A DNA stretch of 35,417 nucleotides from Sphingomonadaceae bacterium (GTDB taxonomy: Bacteria > Pseudomonadota > Alphaproteobacteria > Sphingomonadales > Sphingomonadaceae). The stretch covers positions 1-35,417 of the forward strand of contig JACVCM010000029.1 of assembly GCA_016742125.1 (NCBI GenBank), given 5' to 3'. This document shows positions 7,664 to 16,034 of the stretch, piece after piece (the stretch's first letter is position 1; every line of letters begins with the position of its first letter). Under the pieces are notes generated by a model. The model did not search any database and was not told where the DNA came from. It was given only the letters and a program-made list of their open reading frames with translations. Made by a program: the position numbers and the translations under genes.

Positions 7664-8872
7664 ATGGGCGGAGCAATCGCACCATCGCCGCATAAGGGAC
7701 GCGGGCGCAAAGGCAAGAAATCGCCCCGTCGCAAAAAGGCGGCACCAAGGGCTGCGAACGGGCAGCCAGTTTCGACCGGCGGCACGCCGCGCGCAAAACA
7801 GGCCGCCAAGGGGCAGGGGTCGGCCTCGTCCGTAAACCCGCAAACAGTTAACACAGCGCCGCAGGTGGAGCGCACCGATTTCCGGCACAACTGGTTTGAG
7901 CGCACGGCCTACGCCGCGCTTGATCTCGGTACCAATAACTGCCGCCTTCTAATCGCCAAGGCAGGCGGTGACGACTTCACCGTTGTAGATGCGTTTTCGC
8001 GGGTTGTACGGTTGGGCGAAGGCCTGACCACGACCGGCAAAATGAGCGACGAGGCAATGGACCGCGCTGTAGAGGCTCTGTCGGTTTGCGCCGAGAAGCT
8101 GAAAAAGCGTAACGTTGTGCTTGCCCGATCCGTGGCAACCGAGGCATGCCGCCAAGCGTTGAACGGCGTGGAGTTCATCGAGCGGGTCAAACGCGAAACC
8201 GGCATCCATCTCGACATTATCAGCCCGAAGGAAGAGGCGCGTCTGGCGGTAATGGGTTGCCACGCCTTGCTGGAAACCGGCGAAGGGCCGGCGATGATTT
8301 TCGATATAGGTGGCGGGTCGACCGAACTCGTGCTGGTGTCTACCGATGGGGTGGTTCCGGAGATCCTGGATTGGATCAGCGTGCCCTGGGGTGTCGTGTC
8401 GCTGACCGAAAGCGAGAGAAGGGCCGAAGAGACGCCCGAATCGCTGGCTGCGGTGTATGACGCGATGCGCGGCAAGGTTGCGGCGAGCTTTACCGACTTT
8501 GCGGCGCGGCTGCCGAAGGATGGCGGGGATTTTCGCCTTTTGGGCACGTCTGGCACCGTGACGACGCTCGCGAGCGTCTATCTCAAACTGCCCAGCTACG
8601 ACCGGCGCGCGGTTGACGGGCTGCACCTGCCAACCACCGCAATGCGTGAAATAAGCCGCGAATTGGCGAGCCGCACGATAAAGGGACGCGCCGAATTTCC
8701 GACCATCGGCAACGAGCGCGCGGATCTTGTCGTGGCCGGCTGCGCGATATTGGAGGCGATCTTCGACATCTGGCCGGGCGAACGTCTCGGGGTCGCGGAT
8801 CGCGGCATTCGCGAGGGTATACTCCGCGCGTTGATGGCGAGCGATGCAAAGCGCCGCAACCGCAGGAACTGA
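7664..8872 (+). CDS. Ppx/GppA-family exopolyphosphatase / guanosine pentaphosphate phosphatase
   Basis: A 402-residue protein of the ASKHA fold. The first phosphate-binding motif is AALDLGTNNCRLL at about 84-96, the second is FDIGGGSTELVL at about 213-224, and the acidic ISPKEEARL stretch seen in exopolyphosphatases lies between them. It would hydrolyse inorganic polyphosphate or pppGpp in the cytoplasm. It belongs to the short, single-core class without the C-terminal HD region of E. coli Ppx. The first 80 residues are a lysine-rich and arginine-rich low-complexity extension (KGRGRKGKKSPRRKK) that may bind polyphosphate or RNA; an internal start nearer the domain is possible but no better start codon stands out. 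The rlmE gene follows after two bases, so the pair is probably an operon. Confidence 0.88.
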   Translation: MGGAIAPSPHKGRGRKGKKSPRRKKAAPRAANGQPVSTGGTPRAKQAAKGQGSASSVNPQTVNTAPQVERTDFRHNWFERTAYAALDLGTNNCRLLIAKAGGDDFTVVDAFSRVVRLGEGLTTTGKMSDEAMDRAVEALSVCAEKLKKRNVVLARSVATEACRQALNGVEFIERVKRETGIHLDIISPKEEARLAVMGCHALLETGEGPAMIFDIGGGSTELVLVSTDGVVPEILDWISVPWGVVSLTESERRAEETPESLAAVYDAMRGKVAASFTDFAARLPKDGGDFRLLGTSGTVTTLASVYLKLPSYDRRAVDGLHLPTTAMREISRELASRTIKGRAEFPTIGNERADLVVAGCAILEAIFDIWPGERLGVADRGIREGILRALMASDAKRRNRRN

Positions 8873-8874
8873 TT

Positions 8875-9561
8875 GTGGCAGACAATCTGTTCGGTGGAAA
8901 AAACTCCGGTCGCACCCTTGCCGGAAAGCAGAAGGTCAAAACGGCGAAACGACGCAGTGCACAGTCGACGCGATGGCTGGAACGGCAGTTGAACGATCCC
9001 TATGTGAAGCGTGCGCAAGGCGAGGGGTATCGAAGCCGGGCGGCCTACAAGCTGGTCGAGCTGGACGAGAAATTTCACATTCTGCGCGGCAAGCGTGCTG
9101 TGGTCGATCTGGGCGTGGCTCCCGGGGGCTGGGCGCAAGTGGTGCGGCGGCAGCAGCCAAAGGCGGCGGTAGTCGGGATTGACCTGCTACCGGTCGACCC
9201 GCTTGAGGGCGTCACTCTGTTTGAAATGGATTTCATGCACGACAGCGCGCCCGATAAATTGATCGAGGCGCTCGGCGATGCCCCGGACCTGATCTTGTCC
9301 GATATGGCAGCCAATACCGTGGGGCACAAACAGACAGACCATTTACGGACAATGGGTCTGGTCGAGGCCGCGGTCGATTTTGCGGTGAAAGTCCTGAAAC
9401 CGGACGGCGATTTTGTGGCCAAGGTCTTCGCCGGCGGCACCGACCCGGAAATGCTTGCCGTCCTGAAGAACAATTTCAGGACGGTGAAGCATGCAAAGCC
9501 CCCGGCGAGCCGCAAGGGTTCGGTCGAATGGTATGTGATTGCACAGGGAAAAAAGGCGTAG
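8875..9561 (+). CDS. rlmE: 23S rRNA (uridine2552-2'-O)-methyltransferase RlmE/FtsJ
   Basis: A 228-residue cytoplasmic enzyme that methylates U2552 in the A-loop of 23S rRNA using S-adenosylmethionine during late 50S assembly. The SAM-binding motif is VVDLGVAPGGWAQV at about 77-90. The K-D-K-E catalytic tetrad is visible: Lys59 (RAAYKLVEL), Asp143 (ILSDMAANT), Lys183 (FVAKVFAGG) and Glu218 (GSVEWYVIA). An N-terminal basic stretch (about 17-45) is typical of alphaproteobacterial members. The start is GTG at 8875, two bases after the phosphatase stop. The gene ends 3 bases before the converging PAP2 gene, so no separate terminator fits between them. Confidence 0.95.
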   Translation: MADNLFGGKNSGRTLAGKQKVKTAKRRSAQSTRWLERQLNDPYVKRAQGEGYRSRAAYKLVELDEKFHILRGKRAVVDLGVAPGGWAQVVRRQQPKAAVVGIDLLPVDPLEGVTLFEMDFMHDSAPDKLIEALGDAPDLILSDMAANTVGHKQTDHLRTMGLVEAAVDFAVKVLKPDGDFVAKVFAGGTDPEMLAVLKNNFRTVKHAKPPASRKGSVEWYVIAQGKKA

Positions 9562-9564
9562 GCC

Positions 9565-10683
9565 TTATCGCGGCAGACCTGCCTGGGCATCCACCGAGGC
9601 ATCATAGCCCGATTTCCTGCACCAGCTATCGACGACCCACCAGATTCCCCACATGCCGAACGCGGAGAAGATGCCATCAACGGCATAGTGCCAGCCGAGA
9701 TGCACCGAACCGATCAAGATGATCACGGCATAGACCGCCATCACGACGCCCAGCAATTTGCCGATCCGGAACGCCATGAAGACATATAGGACGGCAATGG
9801 CGTTGTGGAGCGACGGCATCGCAGAAATCCCCATGCCGAAGGCATAGGTCTGGTTTTCATATCCGCGCCAGAGCATTTGCTGCCATTCAACGGCTTGCGC
9901 CTTTGTGTCCATGGCGTTGCTGGCGGCGTGCAGCCGGTCCATCAATCCGGCAAATTCCGGCGCAATCGGTGAGTTCAGATAAGCAAGAAAACAGGGACCT
10001 GCGGACGAGCCAAGCCAGGCACCGATAAAGCCAAGGAAGAACCACGCACCGCCAAAAGCGAGGAAAAACCTTGCGCGCTCCTTACGGGGAGCGAACAGTG
10101 CAAAACCAGCAATCGCCAGTGACAGCAACAAGACCCACACCGAATAAAACAGATCCAGCATGCGCGTCGCTTCGACGGTGCTGAAAATGGCGTGGGTTAT
10201 TTCCCATGGTTGCTGTCCGAAAAACAGCACACGATCCATCGCAGCAAAAGGTTCGTCGCCCCAAAAGGGAATGTAGCGAGGCATCAGCATTTTCAGGACG
10301 CTGAAGGATGCGAAGAAAAACGGCATCATCAAGATCGGTGCAACCCTTGCGGCGAGAAAATAGGGATCTGACAAGGCAGATCGCCACTGGGCGATAACTG
10401 CGCTCAGGGGATTTTTGGGATGCTTTATAGGAGCCAGGGCAAGCTGGACGACGAGGCCGATAAACGCCACCGTCGGCAATAACCGCAACGCTTTCCAGCC
10501 ATAATCGGCGATCATGGCTATTGCCGACGTGCCATTGATGATCGACAGGATTTCAGCGGTCGCGGTCAGGGCAACGAACATGATGACCAGCGGGATCAGC
10601 CACAACAGCTCCGACCGGCTGCCCTCCACGGAGCTTTCCGATGCCAATCGGGATTTCAACATCCCCGTCGCTGCATTCATCAT
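9565..10683 (-). CDS. PAP2-superfamily integral membrane phosphatase/phosphotransferase
   Basis: A 372-residue membrane protein with about six to eight hydrophobic helices. It has the C-terminal PAP2 motifs SLHNA (Ser291, His293) and HLGWHYAVDG (His328, His332, Asp336), but no clear KXXXXXXRP first motif. The MPSLH and HLGWHY...D arrangement resembles the AUR1/inositol-phosphorylceramide-synthase-like branch of PAP2 proteins, which move phosphoryl head groups between lipids. The substrate cannot be deduced. It is the last gene of a leftward series after the DsbA-like gene, with a 92-base gap. The start codon is one of two adjacent ATGs at the end of 10678-10683, preceded on the minus strand by GGGGG at suitable distance. 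Confidence 0.8.
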   Translation of the reverse strand: MMNAATGMLKSRLASESSVEGSRSELLWLIPLVIMFVALTATAEILSIINGTSAIAMIADYGWKALRLLPTVAFIGLVVQLALAPIKHPKNPLSAVIAQWRSALSDPYFLAARVAPILMMPFFFASFSVLKMLMPRYIPFWGDEPFAAMDRVLFFGQQPWEITHAIFSTVEATRMLDLFYSVWVLLLSLAIAGFALFAPRKERARFFLAFGGAWFFLGFIGAWLGSSAGPCFLAYLNSPIAPEFAGLMDRLHAASNAMDTKAQAVEWQQMLWRGYENQTYAFGMGISAMPSLHNAIAVLYVFMAFRIGKLLGVVMAVYAVIILIGSVHLGWHYAVDGIFSAFGMWGIWWVVDSWCRKSGYDASVDAQAGLPR

Positions 10684-10775
10684 TGAAAAACCCCCATTTG
10701 CACTGGGCTTTTCTGTTAATTTTCAATGATGAAAAAATGGTTAGCAGAATCTGAATTACGCCGGCGAAAAGGGGT

Positions 10776-11600
10776 TCAAGTCGATCGCCGTGCCTTTCTC
10801 ACTGCGGCTTTCAGCGCATCATAACCCAGCGCACCTTCCAATATCTGATCGCCAATGATGAAGGTCGGTGTGCCGTTGAACCCGATCTGCTGCATCATGG
10901 CCAGATTCTGCTCGATCTCGGCCCTGGCGGCATCGGAGGTGATGAATTTCTCCGCCGCAGCAATGTTAAGGCCCGCCCGTGCTGCAGCCGTGCGTATTGT
11001 CTCAGAATCCGGTCGGCCAATGGCAAACATCGCGTCGTGAAATGCCTTGTGCTTGCCTTGTTTTGCAGCAGCCAGCGCCCAAGCCGCGGCTTCGCGGCTG
11101 GCGGGTGACAATATAGGCAGTTCGCGATACACCAGACGCACACCTTTATCCTCGTCGATAAGCCGTTGGACGTCGGGCACGCTGGCGCGGCAAAAACCGC
11201 AGCTATAGTCGGTGAATTCCACTATTGTGACATCGCCCTTCGGATTGCCCGCTTCGGCACCGGGGAAAGGTGTCGCAATTCGATCGCCGGCAGCGGTCAG
11301 GCGCTTCGCTATTTCACGTTGTTGCAGGATTTCCACCGCTTCGGTGATGATTTCCGGGTTTTCGAGAATATAGGCGCGGACAAGTGCTTCCGTGGCCTTG
11401 CGCTGCTTGTCCGACATGCCGGCGGCTGCGACTGCGCTATCGGCGGCGTTGGCGGCAAGCTCGGTCTTCTGTTCGGTCGATCCGCGTTCGACGGCAGGGG
11501 CCTTTTGCCAAAACAGAAAACTGCCCACTGCCAGCAATATGAGGGCGGCGGCGATTGTTATCGCCAATGCTATGCGGTTGCTCGATGTCGTTTCGGTCAT
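10776..11600 (-). CDS. DsbA-family (Com1-like) thioredoxin-fold oxidoreductase
   Basis: A 274-residue protein with an N-terminal membrane anchor or uncleaved signal at about 10-30 and an Ala-rich linker. A helical pre-domain (about 62-110) is followed by a DsbA-type thioredoxin domain. The active site is CGFC (Cys134 and Cys137) in VEFTDYSCGFCRA, and the cis-proline loop is visible in GFNGTPTFIIGD. It probably oxidises or isomerises disulfides in the periplasm. The pre-domain plus CxxC layout is that of BdbD/Com1-like proteins rather than classical DsbA. The gene lies 40 bases downstream of the M48 protease gene on the same strand, so the two may be cotranscribed in envelope quality control, which is inference. 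Confidence 0.9.
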   Translation of the reverse strand: MTETTSSNRIALAITIAAALILLAVGSFLFWQKAPAVERGSTEQKTELAANAADSAVAAAGMSDKQRKATEALVRAYILENPEIITEAVEILQQREIAKRLTAAGDRIATPFPGAEAGNPKGDVTIVEFTDYSCGFCRASVPDVQRLIDEDKGVRLVYRELPILSPASREAAAWALAAAKQGKHKAFHDAMFAIGRPDSETIRTAAARAGLNIAAAEKFITSDAARAEIEQNLAMMQQIGFNGTPTFIIGDQILEGALGYDALKAAVRKARRST

Positions 11601-11640
11601 GGAGCTTGATTAGCCGCAAGAAAGTCAGCTTGCCAGCGAA

Positions 11641-13008
11641 TTAGCGGCGCCGTTTCTTGAGCTGCGCCAGTTGTGTTTCCGACACCATATTTATGTCCTG
11701 TGCCCGAATCCAGTCGGGCGAATATTCGGGCAGCCCCGCCATCGCAGTCTGTGCATTGGGCAAGGCAAATTGCGGTGCGCCCTCCATCAGATAGCGCTCT
11801 GCACTGGCCAAGGCGGCGCGCGCGGTATCGCCCTTTTGTGCGTAGACGACGCCGAGCTGATACCAGGCAAAGGGATTCCGGTTGTCCTTCGCGACCGCGG
11901 CTTTCAACACGGTCGCGGCCTCGTCGAGATTGGCGCTATCCTCCGTTGCAACCAGGGCATGTCCAAAAATACCGGCGATAAGTGGCTGGTTGCCGGTTAG
12001 CTGTACTGCCTTTCGCAGCGGCGGAATCGCCTCGGCAGGGCGTCCCGATTCCAGCAGGATCTGGCCATGCAATTCCAGGAAATAGGGGTCGTCCGGCGCG
12101 GTTGCGACCAACGCCGAGGATTCTTCCAATGCCTTTTGCGGATAAGCAGATTTGTGCCATGCATAGGCGCGTGCATAGCGGGCAGGGACACTTTTGTCGC
12201 TTTCCGGATAGTCGCGCATCGTCGCATTGGGGTCAGCAAGGTAACCGGTCAATTTGGCCTTGATACGTTTGAAGTCAGCCTCCCATTTGGGGTTGGGGGG
12301 CGTGTTCCACGCAGGGTCGGCGGAATATGTGTCCTCTAGGACGGATATGCGCTCACCGGACAGGGGATGGGTTCGGCCGTAGCTGTCTTCCTGCGGGATG
12401 CCGAGGCGGAATTCGCAGGTCTGGGGCTTCTTGAAGAAGCTGATCGAGCCTTTGCCGGTGATACCCGCAGCCGACAGGTAGCGCGCGCCGGAGGCATCGG
12501 CCGTGCCCTCCTGCGCCCGGCTGAAGGCTAGGAACTTGCCCAAAGCGGCCTGCTGTCCGGCAGCCATGATGCCCATACCTGCCTCGCCGGCGCCTGCTGC
12601 TATGGCAGCGGCTGCCAGGATGAGGCTGGCAATGCTGATGCCGCCCGCCGCGCTCGCGCCGTCGGCGTAGCGGATGACGTGGCCGCCCTCGATATGGCCC
12701 AGTTCATGTGCGATGACGCCCTGTACTTCATTGGCTGAGGTGGCGGCTTCGATAAGGCCGCTGTGAAGGTACACAATCTGTCCGCCCGCGACGAAGGCGT
12801 TGATCGATCTGTCATTTATCAGCACCACGTCGACATTTGCAGGATCGAGGCCAGCCGCCCTGATCAGCGGCTCGGAAATCTCGTCAAAGAAGGCCTCGGT
12901 CTCCGCATCGCGCAGGATCGATTGTGCCATTGCCGGCTGAAGGGAGATGACCGCTGCGATCAGCACAGCACATACCGCGCGGGCGCGGCGGAAGGTAAGA
13001 ATGGCCAT
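11641..13008 (-). CDS. Periplasmic M48-family metalloprotease with TPR-like C-terminal repeats (BepA/YfgC-like)
   Basis: A 455-residue protein starting at ATG 13008; an upstream in-frame extension lacks coding character, and this start gives a signal peptide ending PAMAQ near residue 29. The zinc site is HELGH at 101-105 with the third ligand Glu167 in QEGTAD. A hydrophobic Ala/Gly-rich segment sits between them at about 126-145. The second half (about 240-440) is helical, with tetratricopeptide-like repeats (FLELHGQILLESGRPAEAI; PFAWYQLGVVYAQKGDTA). The layout fits BepA/YfgC proteins, which degrade or chaperone misassembled outer-membrane proteins such as LptD. It lies 157 bases downstream of RNase E and 40 bases upstream of the DsbA-like gene, all leftward. 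Confidence 0.88.
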   Translation of the reverse strand: MAILTFRRARAVCAVLIAAVISLQPAMAQSILRDAETEAFFDEISEPLIRAAGLDPANVDVVLINDRSINAFVAGGQIVYLHSGLIEAATSANEVQGVIAHELGHIEGGHVIRYADGASAAGGISIASLILAAAAIAAGAGEAGMGIMAAGQQAALGKFLAFSRAQEGTADASGARYLSAAGITGKGSISFFKKPQTCEFRLGIPQEDSYGRTHPLSGERISVLEDTYSADPAWNTPPNPKWEADFKRIKAKLTGYLADPNATMRDYPESDKSVPARYARAYAWHKSAYPQKALEESSALVATAPDDPYFLELHGQILLESGRPAEAIPPLRKAVQLTGNQPLIAGIFGHALVATEDSANLDEAATVLKAAVAKDNRNPFAWYQLGVVYAQKGDTARAALASAERYLMEGAPQFALPNAQTAMAGLPEYSPDWIRAQDINMVSETQLAQLKKRRR

Positions 13009-13165
13009 AGGCACTAAATGGCCGCAAGCGCCTGAACAGGCAATGAAGAAGTTATCCTTTAAGCCTCTCCCTATGCGAGGTTTCGCGATCGCCAGGTTTG
13101 GAATGCACCCAGCGTCTTCAACCCGGCAATGGCAAACGCCCGCACAGGGAGAGTATATATAGCTG

Positions 13166-15727
13166 TTACCCGAAAGTCCGCTGCCACCATCCGCTGCGCG
13201 GCGGGCCATCGCTGGCGTCGGCGTCAGCGGGTGCAGCTTCCTCCTTCGGTGCCTTGGCCGCAGCCTTCTTGCGCGGCGCTTTTGCCTTTGGCTCGGCAGG
13301 GCTAATCTCTGTTGCTGCCTCTGCCTTTGCAGCCTTCGCTTTCCCACGGGGCTTGGGCTCTGCTTTGGGCTCCTCCGCCGGTGCTGCGGCATCCGCTACG
13401 ACGTCCGGCTTGGCCTTGGCGCGGCTGCGGCGTTTCGGCTTTTCTTCGGGTTCCGCCTCCACGACAGGCTCGGCTTCCACTACGGGCTCGGGAGTTGCCT
13501 CGGCAGAATCACTGCGCCCGCGACCGCCACGCCGTCCGCGCCGTGCCTTTGGCTTGGCCTCTTCTGCGGCAGTTTCGGGAGCAGGGACCTCGGTTGCTGC
13601 TTCGGTCTCACCAGCTTCGACGGGCGCGGACTCCTGTCCATCCCGTTCCCGGCCCTTGCCGCCACGGCGTCCGCGACGACGTTTGCGGCGCCGACCTTCG
13701 CCCCCTTCGCCATCCTCACGAGGGCGCTCTTCACGGGCACGGCCCTCCCGAGAGCGATTGGGTTCGCGAACTTCTTCCTCCTCTTCCGCTTCGAATTCGT
13801 CGAACTCGTCCTCTACATCATCGTCCTCAACATCGATGATGGGGGGCAGGGCAATTGGCGCTTCCGGCCGCGGCCCGGAACTCGATACCGCCAGCTTTGC
13901 GCCTTCCGTTTCGCCATTGGGTACGATCAGGACCCGGACGTGATAGCGTTCTTCTATATCGGCCAGCTCTGTGCGCTTGTTATTCAGGCAATAGATAGTT
14001 GCCTCCTGGCTTGCCTGGAGGACGATCTGGCTGCCATGGCCCTTGGCGGCTTCCTCCTCGATCAGACGAAGCGCGGAGAGCGCTGCTGACGAAGCGGTGC
14101 GAACAAGGCCGGTGCCTTCGCAATGCGGGCACTGGCGGGTTGAAGCCTCGAGCACCCCGGTGCGAAGTCGTTGGCGGCTCATTTCCATCAGGCCGAAGCC
14201 CGAAATGCGTCCGACCTGAATCCGCGCACGGTCGTGTTTCAGCGCCTCTTTCATCGCCCGCTCGACTTTGCGGGCGTTCGAATGATGCTCCATGTCGATA
14301 AAATCGATGACGACAAGCCCGGCCATGTCGCGCAGCCGAAGCTGACGGGCAATCTCGCGCGCCGCTTCGAGATTCGTCGACAGCGCCGTCTGCTCGATGC
14401 CATGTTCCTTGGTCGAGCGGCCCGAGTTGATGTCGATCGACACCAGCGCCTCGGTCGGGTTGATGACGATATAGCCACCCGATTTCAGCTGCACGATCGG
14501 TTGATACATGGCGTTCAACTGATCCTCGACATGGTACCGCTGGAACAGCGGCACGGGATCGGCATAATGCTGCACGCGTTTGGCGTGGCTGGGCATCAAC
14601 AGCTTCATGAAATCCTTGGCCGCCTTGAAACCATCGGCGCCCTCGACATGCACCTCGTCGATATCCTTGTTGTAGATGTCGCGGATTGCGCGCTTGATAA
14701 GGTCGCTGTCTGAATGGATCAGCATCGGCGCAGCGCCTTTCAGGGTACGCTCGCGGATCTCATCCCAGAGCCGTGCCAGATAATCGAAGTCACGCTTGAT
14801 TTCGGGCTTTGTACGGGCAAGTCCCGCCGTCCGGATGATGCAGCCCATTGTGGCGGGCAGCGTCAGGGCTGAAATGATCGACTTCAGCCGCTTGCGGTCG
14901 GCGGCGCTGTGGATTTTCCGGCTGATGCCACCCCCGTGGGACGTATTCGGCATAAGCACGCAATAACGGCCTGCAAGGCTGAGATAGGTGGTCAACGCTG
15001 CACCCTTGTTGCCGCGCTCTTCCTTGACGACCTGCACGAGCAGCACCTGACGGCGGTGGATGACATCCTGGATCTTGTATCGGCGACGCAGGTTCATGCG
15101 TTTGGCACGGACTTCGTCGCTCGCTTTAGGGGCGCGGCCTTCACCGCGACCGCCGCTGCGTCCGCGTCGACGGCGATTGTTGCGGCGACTGCCGTCAGAG
15201 TCGCCCTCTTCGCCGCGCTCCGACAATTCGTCGCCATTATCGTCGGCGGTTTCATCGCCATTCGCATCAAGGTCAGGCTCTTCGCCCTCGCTCATGTCGA
15301 TGGTATCGACGCTGTCGTCGCTATCGATCTCGATCAGGTCGGAAACCTCGTCCTCGCGCTCTTCCGAACCCTGCATGATGTCGGAAGGCTCGTCGCTTTC
15401 CTCTTCTTCCTGCTCGCGCAGCGCGGCCTCTTCGGCTGCAGCAGCGGCTTCCTCGGCAAGAAGCCGTTCGCGGTCTTCCTTTGGTATCTGGTAATAATCG
15501 GGATGGATTTCGGCAAAGGCCAGAAACCCGTGGCGGTTGCCGCCATAATCGACGAATGCCGCCTGAAGCGACGGTTCGACGCGGGTTACTTTGGCCAGAT
15601 AGATATTGCCTTTGAGCTGCTTGTGCTCGGCAGATTCGAAATCAAACTCCTCGATACGGTTTCCGGTAACGACCGCGACCCGGGTCTCTTCCCGGTGCCG
15701 CGCATCGATTAGCATACGCGTTGTCAT
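13166..15727 (-). CDS. rne: Ribonuclease E/G family endoribonuclease (RNase E)
   Basis: An 853-residue RNA-degradation enzyme. The N-terminus MTTRMLIDARHREETRVAVV is typical of the family. The S1 domain (about 35-255) is split by a long acidic then arginine-rich insertion at about 90-210. Catalytic magnesium ligands are Asp432 (SIDINSG) and Asp475 (VVIDFIDME), and the zinc-link CPHC is at 533-536. Beyond about residue 620 the protein is disordered, alternating Glu-rich and Lys/Arg/Ala-rich tracts (KRRRGRRGGKGRER). It ends GPPRSGWWQRTFG, which contains the GWW motif that in Caulobacter RNase E docks polynucleotide phosphorylase. GGAG precedes the start on the minus strand. It would cut single-stranded AU-rich RNA and act as the degradosome scaffold. 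Confidence 0.95.
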   Translation of the reverse strand: MTTRMLIDARHREETRVAVVTGNRIEEFDFESAEHKQLKGNIYLAKVTRVEPSLQAAFVDYGGNRHGFLAFAEIHPDYYQIPKEDRERLLAEEAAAAAEEAALREQEEEESDEPSDIMQGSEEREDEVSDLIEIDSDDSVDTIDMSEGEEPDLDANGDETADDNGDELSERGEEGDSDGSRRNNRRRRGRSGGRGEGRAPKASDEVRAKRMNLRRRYKIQDVIHRRQVLLVQVVKEERGNKGAALTTYLSLAGRYCVLMPNTSHGGGISRKIHSAADRKRLKSIISALTLPATMGCIIRTAGLARTKPEIKRDFDYLARLWDEIRERTLKGAAPMLIHSDSDLIKRAIRDIYNKDIDEVHVEGADGFKAAKDFMKLLMPSHAKRVQHYADPVPLFQRYHVEDQLNAMYQPIVQLKSGGYIVINPTEALVSIDINSGRSTKEHGIEQTALSTNLEAAREIARQLRLRDMAGLVVIDFIDMEHHSNARKVERAMKEALKHDRARIQVGRISGFGLMEMSRQRLRTGVLEASTRQCPHCEGTGLVRTASSAALSALRLIEEEAAKGHGSQIVLQASQEATIYCLNNKRTELADIEERYHVRVLIVPNGETEGAKLAVSSSGPRPEAPIALPPIIDVEDDDVEDEFDEFEAEEEEEVREPNRSREGRAREERPREDGEGGEGRRRKRRRGRRGGKGRERDGQESAPVEAGETEAATEVPAPETAAEEAKPKARRGRRGGRGRSDSAEATPEPVVEAEPVVEAEPEEKPKRRSRAKAKPDVVADAAAPAEEPKAEPKPRGKAKAAKAEAATEISPAEPKAKAPRKKAAAKAPKEEAAPADADASDGPPRSGWWQRTFG

Positions 15728-16034
15728 TGATATTACTCCAGCCAGCGTATCCGCCGGGTGTCAGCCGAGGGCCGCTGGCTCTGTTGCTTGGCCCTGCGAA
15801 ATTCGGAGGGCGATTTTGTTGAACGGGAAAAATTGCGTCTGCTGCAGGTGCATGGCGGGCGAAGTTCGCGCGCTGATTTCCAGTCCAAGCGCCAGTCCCT
15901 CCAGGGGCGGCGGTGGTGGAAATATCATGCCTCATGCAGCGTCAACCTGTTTAAAAGCCACCGGAAATCGTGGCCCTGAATCGAAAGGGACGGTAAATCT
16001 GTGCCCTTATCGCACCTGCTAGCACCCCAGCGCC
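15728..16034. other. Divergent intergenic region between rne and the amidase gene, with a likely long rne leader
   Basis: This 307-base stretch has no convincing gene. On the minus strand TTGACG (15940-15945) is a possible -35 element for rne, but no well-spaced -10 was found. If used, it would give a leader of roughly 200 bases, as known for the autoregulated E. coli rne transcript. AGGGCC and GGCCCT around 15768-15796 could form a stem in that leader. The region would also hold the amidase promoter, which could not be identified with confidence; TATAAT at 16151-16156 overlaps a possible start codon and may be chance. Confidence 0.4.

Noticed and set aside
13009..13392. In-frame N-terminal extension of the M48 protease into the RNase E gene
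   Set aside because: It overlaps the RNase E coding end, reads as low-complexity complement, and the ATG at 13008 gives a proper signal peptide.
13098..13943. A Ser/Ala/Arg-rich plus-strand open frame opposite the RNase E tail
   Set aside because: Its composition is just the complement of the charged low-complexity RNase E tail.
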